Shown: in pieces, positions 35,369-43,834 of the stretch
How positions within the stretch are numbered: position 1 is the stretch's first letter
Layout of the letters: each line of letters starts with the position of its first letter
Origin: Flavobacterium sp. Root901
Lineage (GTDB): Bacteria; Bacteroidota; Bacteroidia; Flavobacteriales; Flavobacteriaceae
Assembly: GCF_001429765.1 (NCBI RefSeq)
Contig: NZ_LMJB01000008.1
Coordinates: 126,835 to 190,834 of the forward strand
DNA length: 64,000 nt
Direction of reading: 5' to 3'
Notes under the pieces: generated by a model
Told to the model about the DNA's origin: nothing
What the model saw: the letters and a program-made list of their open reading frames with translations, nothing else
Databases searched by the model: none
Program-made: the position numbers and the translations under genes

Positions 35369-36322
35369 ATGAAAATGTATCGCTTTGTAGTGGTTCTGTG
35401 CTTGTTTTTTTTGTCTTGTGACCAAAAAACAAAGGTTGAAAAAGAAGTCGAAGAAATTCCGGTTGACATTAAGGTAGAGCGTTTTGATAAAGCCTTTTTT
35501 GAAACAAAACCTGAAGATCTTTTTAAAATAAAAAAACAATACTCTTACTTTTTTCCGGGAAATGATGATAACATCTGGCTTCAAAAAATGAAAGAACCTA
35601 TCTGGAGAGAGGTTTATCAGGAAGTGCAGAAAAAGTACAGTAATTTTGAACCGGTACGTGAAGAATTCAATGAGCTTTTTAAACATGTAAAATATTATTT
35701 TCCAAAAACTAAAATACCTAAAGTAGTCACAGTAATTGGTGAAATGGATTATAATGCAAAAGCAATTTATGCTGACAGTCTTGTGGTTGTTGCTTTAGAA
35801 TTATATTTGGGCAGAGACCATAAATTTTATGAGTTTCCCAATTATATAAAATACAATTTTGAAGAAAAACAAATTATGCCAGATGTGGTTTCCAGTTTTA
35901 CTTATCGTAATATTCCGGCTTATCCTGATAAGAATTTAATTTCTCAAATGATTTTTGAAGGAAAACAATTGTATGCTAAAGATCTGCTTCTGCCAAATTA
36001 TACAGATGCAGAAAAAATGGGTTATACCCCCGAACAAATAAAATGGTGCGAGGAAAACGAAAACTATATGTGGCGTTATTTTCTGGAAAACGAAATGTTA
36101 TATAGTGTAGATCCTAAATTAACAACACGATTTATAGTGCCTGCCCCGTTTTCTAAGTTTTATTTAGAAATAGACAACGACTCTCCGGGAAGAGTTGGAG
36201 CCTGGATTGGCTGGCAGATTGTTCGTTCGTATATGAAGAACAACAATGTTTCACTGTCAGAATTATTAAAAGTTAACGCAAAAGAAATTTTCGAAAAGTC
36301 AAAATATAAACCTAAGAAATAA
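35369..36322 (+). CDS. gldB: Gliding motility lipoprotein GldB
   Basis: 317 residues. The lipoprotein signal is MKMYRFVVVLCLFFLSC with Cys17. Family features are VERFDKAFFETKPEDLFKIK, FFPGNDDNIWLQKM and the C-terminal SPGRVGAWIGWQIVRSYM. In F. johnsoniae gldB is needed for gliding; the exact role is unresolved. It is coupled to gldC by a TAATG overlap, the same order as known in F. johnsoniae. Confidence 0.95.
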   Translation: MKMYRFVVVLCLFFLSCDQKTKVEKEVEEIPVDIKVERFDKAFFETKPEDLFKIKKQYSYFFPGNDDNIWLQKMKEPIWREVYQEVQKKYSNFEPVREEFNELFKHVKYYFPKTKIPKVVTVIGEMDYNAKAIYADSLVVVALELYLGRDHKFYEFPNYIKYNFEEKQIMPDVVSSFTYRNIPAYPDKNLISQMIFEGKQLYAKDLLLPNYTDAEKMGYTPEQIKWCEENENYMWRYFLENEMLYSVDPKLTTRFIVPAPFSKFYLEIDNDSPGRVGAWIGWQIVRSYMKNNNVSLSELLKVNAKEIFEKSKYKPKK

Positions 36323-36657
36323 TGTCAAATACAATAAAATCAGAAATTAAATTCAACGTCGAATTAGACGAAAACCGTGTTCCGGAAAAATTAACATGGA
36401 GTGCGCAGGATGGCGGTGTTCTTGCTGAAGAAGCAAAAGCTATAATGTTATCAATTTGGGACAGTAAGGCACAGGAAACGATGCGTATCGATTTATGGAC
36501 AAAAGATATGCCGGTAGATGAAATGAAAATTTTCTTTCACCAGACTTTGGTTGCTATGGCGGATACTTTTAAACGTGCAACAGATGATGAGAAGATGTCA
36601 GACACAATGAAAGATTTCTGTGATTACTTTGCAGAAAAACTGGACCTGACGAAATAA
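36322..36657 (+). CDS. gldC: Gliding motility protein GldC
   Basis: 111 residues, cytoplasmic by composition (no signal peptide or membrane helix). The family is seen in SEIKFNVELDENRVPEKLTW, MRIDLWTKDMPVDEMKIFFH and MKDFCDYFAEKL. It starts inside the stop of gldB (TAATG), so it is translationally coupled. GldC is required for full gliding in F. johnsoniae and is thought to support GldB; the biochemical role is unknown. A strong hairpin ends the unit. Confidence 0.95.
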   Translation: MSNTIKSEIKFNVELDENRVPEKLTWSAQDGGVLAEEAKAIMLSIWDSKAQETMRIDLWTKDMPVDEMKIFFHQTLVAMADTFKRATDDEKMSDTMKDFCDYFAEKLDLTK

Positions 36658-36674
36658 TAAAATTCCAATATTTT

Positions 36675-36717
36675 AAATCCCAAATTCCAATTATAACTTG
36701 GAATTTGGGATTTTTTT
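36675..36717. terminator. Terminator between gldC and engB
   Basis: Perfect 16-bp arms (36675-36690 and 36698-36713) with a 7-nt loop and T run, between the convergent genes. The 14-mer GGAATTTGGGATTT of the right arm also occurs at 28621-28634. Confidence 0.85.
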
Positions 36718-36774
36718 AATTCTGTATTTTAAGTATAAAGTTTTTGATTTGAATTTTACAATTGGAATTTCATT

Positions 36775-37395
36775 TTAAAACTCAGAGTTGTTTTTAAAAA
36801 CCTCCTGATTTACTTCATCGATATAAGACAAAAGTTCTTCTTTTCCGATTGATTCAGTTGATGAGGTGACGAAATACCGTGGCATTTCAGACCAATTGTT
36901 TGCAAACATCTGTTTGCGATATGCGGCAATATGAGAATCAATTTTTACTTTGCTAATTTTATCTGCTTTTGTAAAAATGATGCAAAACGGAATTTCGCTT
37001 TCTCCCATGTAAGACATAAACTCGATGTCAATTTTTTGGGCTTCGTGGCGAATATCAATTAAAACAAAAGCGCAGACCAGCTGTTCTCTGTTTTCAAAAT
37101 AGTCTGTAATAAACTGCTGAAAAATTGATTTTGTTTTTTTTGAAACTTTAGCATATCCATAACCTGGTAAATCGACCAGAAACCAATTACTATTGATTTT
37201 AAAGTGATTTATTAATTGTGTTTTTCCGGGTTTTCCAGATGTTTTTGCTAAATTTTTATGATTGGTAATCATATTTATCAATGATGATTTACCAACATTT
37301 GATCTGCCTATAAATGCGTATTCCGGAAGAAAATCTTTCGGGCATTTTGATGCATCAGAATTACTGACAATAAATTCGGCGGTATTAATTTTCAT
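36775..37395 (-). CDS. engB: Ribosome biogenesis GTP-binding protein EngB (YihA/YsxC)
   Basis: 206 residues. GTPase motifs: G1 GRSNVGKSSL, G2 region GKPGKTQLINHF, G3 VDLPGYGYAKV and G4 TKADK. EngB helps late assembly of the 50S ribosome subunit. Length is normal for the family. It lies 42 bp after an alpha/beta hydrolase gene on the same strand and is probably co-transcribed with it. Confidence 0.97.
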   Translation of the reverse strand: MKINTAEFIVSNSDASKCPKDFLPEYAFIGRSNVGKSSLINMITNHKNLAKTSGKPGKTQLINHFKINSNWFLVDLPGYGYAKVSKKTKSIFQQFITDYFENREQLVCAFVLIDIRHEAQKIDIEFMSYMGESEIPFCIIFTKADKISKVKIDSHIAAYRKQMFANNWSEMPRYFVTSSTESIGKEELLSYIDEVNQEVFKNNSEF

Positions 37396-37437
37396 GTATT
37401 TTGGTTTTAAAACCTCCTTTAAATCGAAAGTTAGATG

Positions 37438-38202
37438 CTATAATTTCTTTTCGGTGAGCCATTTTTCAAGAATTTCATTAAATTCCTGAGGATGTTCCAT
37501 CATAGCAGCGTGTCCACATTTGTCAATCCAATACAAGGTTGAATTAGGCAATAAATTATTAAATTCCTCAGCAACATTTGGCGGCGTTACAGAATCATTT
37601 TTACCCCAGATAATGCATGTTTCGACAGTCATTTTTGGTAAATCCTTAGCCATATTGTGACGAATTGCGCTTTTGGCAATCGTTAAAGTTTTGATCAGTT
37701 TGATACGGTCATTAGCGGTTGCATATACTTCATCAATAAGTTCGGGAGTAGCAATTTTTGGGTCGTAAAATACATCTTCTGCTTTCTTTTTGATGTATTC
37801 GTAATCACCTCTTCGCGGGTAGCTGTCTCCCATTGCACTTTCGTAAAGACCAGAACTTCCGGTAATTACAAGTCCGGCTACTTTTTCAGGGTATAATTTT
37901 GTATGGTACAGGGCAATGTGTCCTCCCAAAGAGTTTCCTAATAAAATAACCTTGTCAAATCCTTTAAAAGTTATAAAGTCCTTAACGTATTTTGCAAAAC
38001 TTTTTACGTTAGTTTTTAAAATGCTTTGTGTATAGATTGGCAAATCCGGGATAACGACTTTATAACCTTTTGTCGGAAAATATTCCGCTACACCATCAAA
38101 GTTACTAAGGCCTCCCATTAACCCGTGTAAAATTACAATAGGGGTTCCTTCTCCAGCTTCAAAATAGCTGTATTTGCCTTCTTTTTTGTAGTTTTTGTCC
38201 AT
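37438..38202 (-). CDS. Alpha/beta hydrolase
   Basis: 254 residues. The nucleophile elbow is GNSLGGH (Ser in G-x-S-x-G), the oxyanion motif is VILHGLMGGLSNF near the start, an Asp is in WGKNDSVTPP, and the catalytic His is in CGHAAMMEHP. The substrate is not predictable. A TAnnTTTG motif lies 27 bp upstream of the start and the gene precedes engB on the same strand. Confidence 0.93.
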   Translation of the reverse strand: MDKNYKKEGKYSYFEAGEGTPIVILHGLMGGLSNFDGVAEYFPTKGYKVVIPDLPIYTQSILKTNVKSFAKYVKDFITFKGFDKVILLGNSLGGHIALYHTKLYPEKVAGLVITGSSGLYESAMGDSYPRRGDYEYIKKKAEDVFYDPKIATPELIDEVYATANDRIKLIKTLTIAKSAIRHNMAKDLPKMTVETCIIWGKNDSVTPPNVAEEFNNLLPNSTLYWIDKCGHAAMMEHPQEFNEILEKWLTEKKL

Positions 38203-38229
38203 CTAGTTTAATGCCAATTTCAATTTCGA

Positions 38230-38237
38230 CAAATATA
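38230..38237 (-). promoter_or_regulatory. -7 promoter motif of the hydrolase-engB unit
   Basis: TATATTTG on the minus strand, 27 bp before the hydrolase start. Confidence 0.5.
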
Positions 38238-38478
38238 GGGTTTAATAAATAAAAATGAATTTTTGTCGCGATTTTTTAACTACATAATTTTAGTAGAACA
38301 TATAAGTGTTTAAATATCAGCTTTTAATAAGGTTTTTGTGATATTATCAAAATGTTAAAATCATTGCGTTATAATCAATTTTTTAAGAGAAATACTATTT
38401 AATATTTTTAAATGTTAAAAGAATTAATCGTAGGACTGATTAATATTTAAAGTGCTGATTTGCCAACATTTAAATGAA

Positions 38479-38534
38479 GTGGTAAAAAAGTGGTTAAACT
38501 TATTAACAAAGTGGTATTTAGTGGTAATATGTGG
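38479..38534 (+). promoter_or_regulatory. Candidate MraZ operator: array of GTGGT repeats
   Basis: GTGG occurs at 38479, 38490, 38511, 38521 and 38531 (spacings 11, 21, 10, 10), the last three as GTGGTATTTA, GTGGTAATAT and GTGGTAATTT. A further copy at 38571 lies between the -7 motif and the start codon. MraZ proteins of other bacteria bind direct repeats spaced 10 bp upstream of mraZ (TGGGA type in E. coli, AAAGTG type in Mycoplasma); the match in spacing and place is striking. Confidence 0.7.
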
Positions 38535-38546
38535 TAATTTTTTTTA

Positions 38547-38554
38547 TATTTTTG
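38547..38554 (+). promoter_or_regulatory. -7 promoter motif of the dcw cluster
   Basis: TATTTTTG, full match to TAnnTTTG, 27 bp before the mraZ start codon and 13 bp after the last repeat of the GTGGT array, so bound repressor would block it. Confidence 0.6.
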
Positions 38555-38580
38555 CTGTATAACATGTTAAGTGGTTTTTC

Positions 38581-39054
38581 TTGAATACAATTGTAGGAAC
38601 ATATGAGTGCAAAGTCGATGCTAAAGGGAGGTTAATGATACCTGCACCTTTAAAAAAGCAATTGGCTTCTTCTCTTCAGGATGGTTTTGTTCTGAAGCGC
38701 TCTGTTTTTCAGCAATGTCTGGAATTGTATCCAATGGATGAATGGAATTTGATGATGGCGAAAATTAACAAGTTGAATCGTTTTGTAAAAAAGAACAATG
38801 ATTTTATCCGCAGATTTACTGCCGGCGTAAAAGTGGTAGAAATTGATGCGTTGGGAAGATTGCTGGTTCCAAAAGATTTAGTGGCTTTTTCTGGTATTGC
38901 TAAAGATGTTGTTTTCTCATCTGCGGTTAATATTGTGGAAATTTGGGATAAAGATTTATACGAAAAATCAATAAGCGGCGAAGATATGGATTTTGCAGAT
39001 TTAGCCGAAGAAGTAATGGGAAATATTAATGACGACGACAATGGAATATCATAA
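38581..39054 (+). CDS. mraZ: Transcriptional regulator MraZ of the division/cell-wall cluster
   Basis: 157 residues from a TTG start (TTG AAT ACA ATT). Two AbrB-like SpoVT/MraZ domains: GTYECKVDAKGRLMIPAPLK in the first and VEIDALGRLLVPKDL in the second; each holds the D-x-x-G-R-x-x-x-P signature. MraZ represses or activates its own promoter in other bacteria. It leads the dcw cluster and overlaps rsmH by 26 bp (14 bp if rsmH starts at its second ATG). Confidence 0.97.
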   Translation: MNTIVGTYECKVDAKGRLMIPAPLKKQLASSLQDGFVLKRSVFQQCLELYPMDEWNLMMAKINKLNRFVKKNNDFIRRFTAGVKVVEIDALGRLLVPKDLVAFSGIAKDVVFSSAVNIVEIWDKDLYEKSISGEDMDFADLAEEVMGNINDDDNGIS

Positions 39055-39937
39055 TCCGGTTTTGCTTCATCCAACAGTTGATGGTTTAGATATTAAGCCA
39101 GATGGTGTTTATGTAGATGTTACGTTTGGAGGCGGTGGTCATTCAAAAGAAATATTAAGAAGATTAGGGCCAAACGGAAAGCTGTTTGCATTTGATCAGG
39201 ATGAAGATGCTCTTGCCAATGCACTGCCAGACGAAAGATTTACTTTAATAAATGAAAATTTCAGGTTTATAAAAAGATTTTTACGTTTTCACGGAGTAAA
39301 AGAAGTAGATGGAATTTTGGCCGATTTAGGTGTTTCATCACATCAGTTTGATGTTCCGGAAAGAGGTTTTTCAACCCGTTTTGATGCCGGGCTGGATATG
39401 CGGATGAGTCAAAAAAATGATTTAAATGCTTACCGTGTGGTTAACGAATATGAAGAACAGGATTTGCGTCGTGTTTTTTTTGATTATGGAGAGTTGAAAA
39501 ACGCGCCGGTTTTAGCAAGGACAATTGTGGAGGCGAGAAGGGATTATCCAATTAAAACTACTGATGAGCTGAAAGATATTTTAAAGAAATATCTGCCGGA
39601 AAAAGTTCGAAATAAAATATTAGCCCAGATTTATCAGGCAATTCGAATAGAGGTAAATCAGGAAATGGATGTTTTAAAAGAATTTATCGAACAGTCGTTA
39701 GAAATTTTAAAACCAGGCGGAAGATTATCTGTAATCTCTTATCATTCTTTGGAAGACAGACTTGTAAAGAGATTTATTAAAAACGGAATGTTTGAAGGAG
39801 AGCCCGAAAGAGATTTTTACGGAAATTTTTCAGTACCGTTTAAAACAATAGGAAAACTGATTGTTCCGGATGAGGCCGAAATCAAAATCAATAACAGGGC
39901 CCGAAGCGCTAAATTAAGAATAGCTGAAAAGATATAA
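39029..39937 (+). CDS. rsmH: 16S rRNA (cytosine-1402-N4)-methyltransferase
   Basis: 302 residues. It methylates N4 of C1402 in the decoding centre. SAM motif VDVTFGGGGHSKEIL, then GILADLGVSSHQFD with the catalytic Asp region, ERGFSTRFDAGLDMRM, and the terminal NNRARSAKLR. Two starts are possible: ATG at 39029 or ATG at 39041 (MEYHNPVLL); the first is kept because the family in related species begins MTTTMEYHNP as I recall. It is second in the dcw operon. Confidence 0.97.
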   Translation: MTTTMEYHNPVLLHPTVDGLDIKPDGVYVDVTFGGGGHSKEILRRLGPNGKLFAFDQDEDALANALPDERFTLINENFRFIKRFLRFHGVKEVDGILADLGVSSHQFDVPERGFSTRFDAGLDMRMSQKNDLNAYRVVNEYEEQDLRRVFFDYGELKNAPVLARTIVEARRDYPIKTTDELKDILKKYLPEKVRNKILAQIYQAIRIEVNQEMDVLKEFIEQSLEILKPGGRLSVISYHSLEDRLVKRFIKNGMFEGEPERDFYGNFSVPFKTIGKLIVPDEAEIKINNRARSAKLRIAEKI

Positions 39938-39953
39938 TATATATAGGTAGAAA

Positions 39954-40301
39954 ATGAAAAGTGGAGTATTCAGCATATTAAAAGCCAGATTTTTAATTAA
40001 CGATGACGCAGTAAAGAACTGGCGTTTCATTGTTTTCATAATTCTGCTGGCCATTTTAATGATTGCAAATACACAGCGGTACGAACAAAAGGTTTTTGAA
40101 ATCGCAAAATTAAATAATGAAGTAAAAGAATTGCGATCTGAATTTGTAGACCGACGTTCTGAACTGATGAAATTAAAAATGGAGTCAACGATATCAGATA
40201 AAATGCAGGAAAAGCAAATTTATCCATCAACGGTTCCTCCAACAAAAATTGAAGTTAAAAAAGAAGAAGAAAAAAGTTTCTTTAAAAGAATATGGCAGTA
40301 G
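39954..40301 (+). CDS. FtsL-like cell-division protein
   Basis: 115 residues. A basic N-terminal segment is followed by one membrane helix (RFIVFIILLAILMIANTQ, about 25-42) and a coiled-coil region (IAKLNNEVKELRSEFVDRRS). It ends with a charged Lys/Glu tail. Position between rsmH and the division PBP, size and topology equal FtsL, though sequence similarity is weak, as usual for FtsL. In division it joins FtsB/FtsQ to the septal synthase. It overlaps the PBP gene by 10 bp. Confidence 0.88.
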   Translation: MKSGVFSILKARFLINDDAVKNWRFIVFIILLAILMIANTQRYEQKVFEIAKLNNEVKELRSEFVDRRSELMKLKMESTISDKMQEKQIYPSTVPPTKIEVKKEEEKSFFKRIWQ

Positions 40302-42301
40302 ACGATAAACATATATCCTACAGAATTTACCTCGTAGCAGTTTTCATCTTTTTGATGGCAATTGCTATTGTTGTTAAATTAACTAATATTCAGTGGGTTG
40401 AAGGAGATTATTACAGAAAACTGGCAAAACAGCGTACTGTTAGGAATTTTGTAATCCCGGCAAACAAAGGAAATATTTATTCTGCTGACGGAAGTTTACT
40501 GGCAACTTCAATTCCAAATTATGAGATTCGTTTTGATGCAAAAGCACCAAAAACAGAAACTTTTGAAAAATATGTAAAGGGATTATCAGATTCTTTGGCA
40601 ACAGTTTTAGAAAGACCGGCAGGCTACTATGAAAAAGAATTGCGAAAAGCCAGGGCAAATAAAAACAGATATTATTTGATTGCCCGCAATTTAAGTTATA
40701 CTGAATATGTGAAAATTAAAGGTTTTCCACTATTCAATTTAGGAGCTTTTAAAGGCGGAATTATTGTAGAACAAGAAACCGTGAGAAAACATCCGATAGG
40801 GAAAATTGCTGAAAGAACCATTGGTTATGACAGGATTGATCCGGCAACAGGTGTAGAAGTTGGTAAAGGAATCGAGTGGGCTTTTAAAAGTTATTTAAAC
40901 GGAAAAGATGGTAAAATCCTAAAACAAAAAATTGCAAAAGGCCAGTGGAAACCAATTCGCGATTTAAACGAAGTAGACCCTATTGATGGATATGATGTGA
41001 TTTCGACAATAGATGTTTTTATTCAGGATATTGCTCACCATGCTTTATTAAAGCAATTAGAAGATTACGAAGCTGATCATGGCTGTGTAGTAGTAATGGA
41101 AACACAAACAGGTCACGTAAAAGCAATTTCAAATTTGGGAAGAGCAGAAGATGGCTCTTATTATGAAACAACAAATTACGCAATTGCAGAATCTCATGAG
41201 CCTGGATCGACTTTTAAACTGGTTGATTTAATGGCAATTCTGGAAGATAAAGTGGCCGATACAAGCAGTGTTTTTGATAGTCATGGAGGAGTAGTAAAAT
41301 ATTACGGACGCAGTGTTCGCGATTCGCATACAGGAGGTTACGGAAAAGTATCGCTAGCGCGCGGATTCGAACTTTCATCAAACACAGTTATGGTTCAGGC
41401 AGTTTATGATAATTACAAAAGCAATCCGTCAAAATTTGTGAATCATATCAGAAATTGGGGATTAGATAAAACGTTAGGCTTGCACTTTAAAGGAGAAGGA
41501 AGACCGATTATTCCACATCCGGGAGATAAAAACTGGTCAGGAATTACACTTCCGTGGATGGCTTTTGGTTACAGCGTATCGGTTACTCCAATGCAGACTT
41601 TAACATTTTACAATTCAGTTGCCAATAATGGTGTAATGGTAAAACCGCAGTTTGTATCTGAAATAAAAGAATGGAACAAAACGATCAAGAAGTTTGATGT
41701 CGAAGTGATAAACCCAAAAGTTTGTTCGCCTGAAACGCTTAAAAAAGTAAGAGCAGTTTTGCTGAATGTGGTCAAAAAAGGAACAGGTTCTAAATTGTAT
41801 TCGAAAGATTTTTCGATGGCAGGGAAAACAGGTACAGCTCAGATGAATTATGGAGGAAAAGAAGGAAAATCAGCATTGTATTATGCATCCTCTTTCGTTG
41901 GATATTTTCCGGCAGATCATCCAAAATATTCCTGTATTGTGGTAGTTCATAAGCCAAATACATCAAAAAATAATTATTACGGTGCAGACGTTGCCGGACC
42001 GGTTTTTAAAAGAATCGCCCAAAAAATATTTACAGATGCGCCTTCGACAAATAAAATAAAACAGCTGGATTCTAAAATTCCGAAACAGGAAATCAGCTAT
42101 GACAAATTTGATAAAGAATCAAATAAAAAATTGAATCAGATTCCGAATTTAAAAGGAATGCCCGGAATGGACGCTGTTGCCTTACTTGAGAATTTAGGTT
42201 TAAAAGTAAAAGTAAACGGATTTGGGAAAGTTAAGAACCAATCGATTCAGGCAGGACAAAGCATAATTAAAAACACAACTATAGTATTAGAATTATCGTG
42301 A
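40292..42301 (+). CDS. ftsI: Division-specific penicillin-binding protein (FtsI/PBP3-like) with PASTA domain
   Basis: 669 residues. One N-terminal membrane helix (IYLVAVFIFLMAIAIVVKL), the PBP dimerisation domain (about 60-260), then the transpeptidase domain with S306-T-F-K309, SSNT, and K512-T-G-T515. A PASTA domain closes the protein (IPNLKGMPGMDAVALLENLG). It cross-links septal peptidoglycan together with FtsW. The stop overlaps the murE start by 4 bp (GTGA). Confidence 0.95.
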   Translation: MAVDDKHISYRIYLVAVFIFLMAIAIVVKLTNIQWVEGDYYRKLAKQRTVRNFVIPANKGNIYSADGSLLATSIPNYEIRFDAKAPKTETFEKYVKGLSDSLATVLERPAGYYEKELRKARANKNRYYLIARNLSYTEYVKIKGFPLFNLGAFKGGIIVEQETVRKHPIGKIAERTIGYDRIDPATGVEVGKGIEWAFKSYLNGKDGKILKQKIAKGQWKPIRDLNEVDPIDGYDVISTIDVFIQDIAHHALLKQLEDYEADHGCVVVMETQTGHVKAISNLGRAEDGSYYETTNYAIAESHEPGSTFKLVDLMAILEDKVADTSSVFDSHGGVVKYYGRSVRDSHTGGYGKVSLARGFELSSNTVMVQAVYDNYKSNPSKFVNHIRNWGLDKTLGLHFKGEGRPIIPHPGDKNWSGITLPWMAFGYSVSVTPMQTLTFYNSVANNGVMVKPQFVSEIKEWNKTIKKFDVEVINPKVCSPETLKKVRAVLLNVVKKGTGSKLYSKDFSMAGKTGTAQMNYGGKEGKSALYYASSFVGYFPADHPKYSCIVVVHKPNTSKNNYYGADVAGPVFKRIAQKIFTDAPSTNKIKQLDSKIPKQEISYDKFDKESNKKLNQIPNLKGMPGMDAVALLENLGLKVKVNGFGKVKNQSIQAGQSIIKNTTIVLELS

Positions 42302-43761
42302 AAATACTAAAAGACATATTATATAAAGCAGCTATCGAATCTGTAAAAGGTTCGACAGATATTGGTATTCAAAAAATTGAATTTGATTCGCGTAAAGTAG
42401 AATCAAATGATGTTTTTGTAGCCATTCGCGGTTCACTTTCTGATGGACATGATTATATAGATAAAGCAATTGCATTAGGAGCAAAAGCTATTATTTGTGA
42501 TACAGTTCCTGAAAACACTCAAAAAGACGTTACTTATATTCAGGTAAGGGATACTAATACGGCGTTGGCTTTTATGGCTGCTAATTATTTTGAAGATCCA
42601 TCTGCAAAACTAAAATTAGTTGGCGTTACCGGAACAAACGGAAAAACAACAATTGCATCTTTATTGTTTCAGTTGTTTCAAAAAGCAGGTTTTAAAGTAG
42701 GTTTATTATCAACCGTAAAAATTATGGTAAATGAAAAAGAATATCCTGCAACGCACACAACACCGGATTCCATTACAATCAATCATTATTTAAGTGAAAT
42801 GATCGAAGCCGGAGTTACACATTGTTTTATGGAAGTAAGTTCGCATGGAATTCACCAAAAACGTACAGAGGCTTTGCATTTTGCAGGCGGGATTTTCACG
42901 AACCTTTCGCACGATCATTTAGATTATCACGCCACTTTTGCAGAATACAGAGACGTGAAAAAATCATTTTTTGATTCGCTGCCCAAAACAGCTTTCGCTT
43001 TATCAAACATTGATGATAAAAACGGAACTGTAATGCTGCAAAATACTGTTGCAAGAAAATTTACATATGCTCTAAAATCGTATGCCGATTTTAAAGCAAC
43101 AATATTAGAAAGCCAGCTGTCCGGTTTATTGTTAAAAGTGAATGATAACGAAGTTTGGGTAAAACTAATTGGAACTTTTAATGCTTATAATGTTTTAGCA
43201 ATTTACGGAACTGCTGTCGAGCTGGGAATGGATAGTTTGGAAGCGCTGCGTTTATTGTCTGACTTAGAGAGTGTTTCCGGTCGTTTTCAATACATTGTTA
43301 CAGATTCAAAAGTAACCGCAATTGTCGATTATGCACACACGCCGGATGCTTTAGAAAATGTTCTTAAAACGATTGATGACATCCGTACTAAAAACGAACA
43401 ATTAATTACGGTTGTAGGCTGCGGCGGAAACAGAGATAAAACCAAAAGACCAATTATGGCAAAAATTGCGACAGATCTTAGTGATAAGGCAATTTTGACA
43501 TCAGATAATCCAAGAAACGAAAATCCCGAAGTGATTTTAGATGAAATGGAACAAGGTGTAGAAGCTCATAATTATAAAAAGATATTGAGAATTACAGATA
43601 GAAAGCAGGCTATCAAGACTGCTTGTCAATTGGCTCAGCCCAATGATATTATTCTGATTGCCGGAAAAGGGCATGAAACCTATCAGGAAATAAATGGTGT
43701 CCGTCATCATTTTGATGATATGGAGACTGTAAAAGAAATTTTAGACCAACTAAATAAATAA
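42298..43761 (+). CDS. murE: UDP-MurNAc-tripeptide synthetase MurE, meso-DAP type
   Basis: 487 residues from a GTG that overlaps the PBP stop. Adds the third residue to the peptidoglycan stem. ATP site GTNGKTT (112-118), substrate segment THTTPDSITINHYL, catalytic MEVSSHGIHQKR and YAHTPDALENVL. The amino-acid-specificity motif is DNPRNENP (403-410); the DNPR form marks meso-diaminopimelate ligases rather than lysine ligases. Fifth gene of the dcw cluster. Confidence 0.97.
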   Translation: MKILKDILYKAAIESVKGSTDIGIQKIEFDSRKVESNDVFVAIRGSLSDGHDYIDKAIALGAKAIICDTVPENTQKDVTYIQVRDTNTALAFMAANYFEDPSAKLKLVGVTGTNGKTTIASLLFQLFQKAGFKVGLLSTVKIMVNEKEYPATHTTPDSITINHYLSEMIEAGVTHCFMEVSSHGIHQKRTEALHFAGGIFTNLSHDHLDYHATFAEYRDVKKSFFDSLPKTAFALSNIDDKNGTVMLQNTVARKFTYALKSYADFKATILESQLSGLLLKVNDNEVWVKLIGTFNAYNVLAIYGTAVELGMDSLEALRLLSDLESVSGRFQYIVTDSKVTAIVDYAHTPDALENVLKTIDDIRTKNEQLITVVGCGGNRDKTKRPIMAKIATDLSDKAILTSDNPRNENPEVILDEMEQGVEAHNYKKILRITDRKQAIKTACQLAQPNDIILIAGKGHETYQEINGVRHHFDDMETVKEILDQLNK

Positions 43762-43834
43762 TAAAATTTTTAAGTTCAAATACCACCAGGATTGGATTTG
43801 GAGTTCAAAATTGGAATTTAAAAAATAGAAAAAT

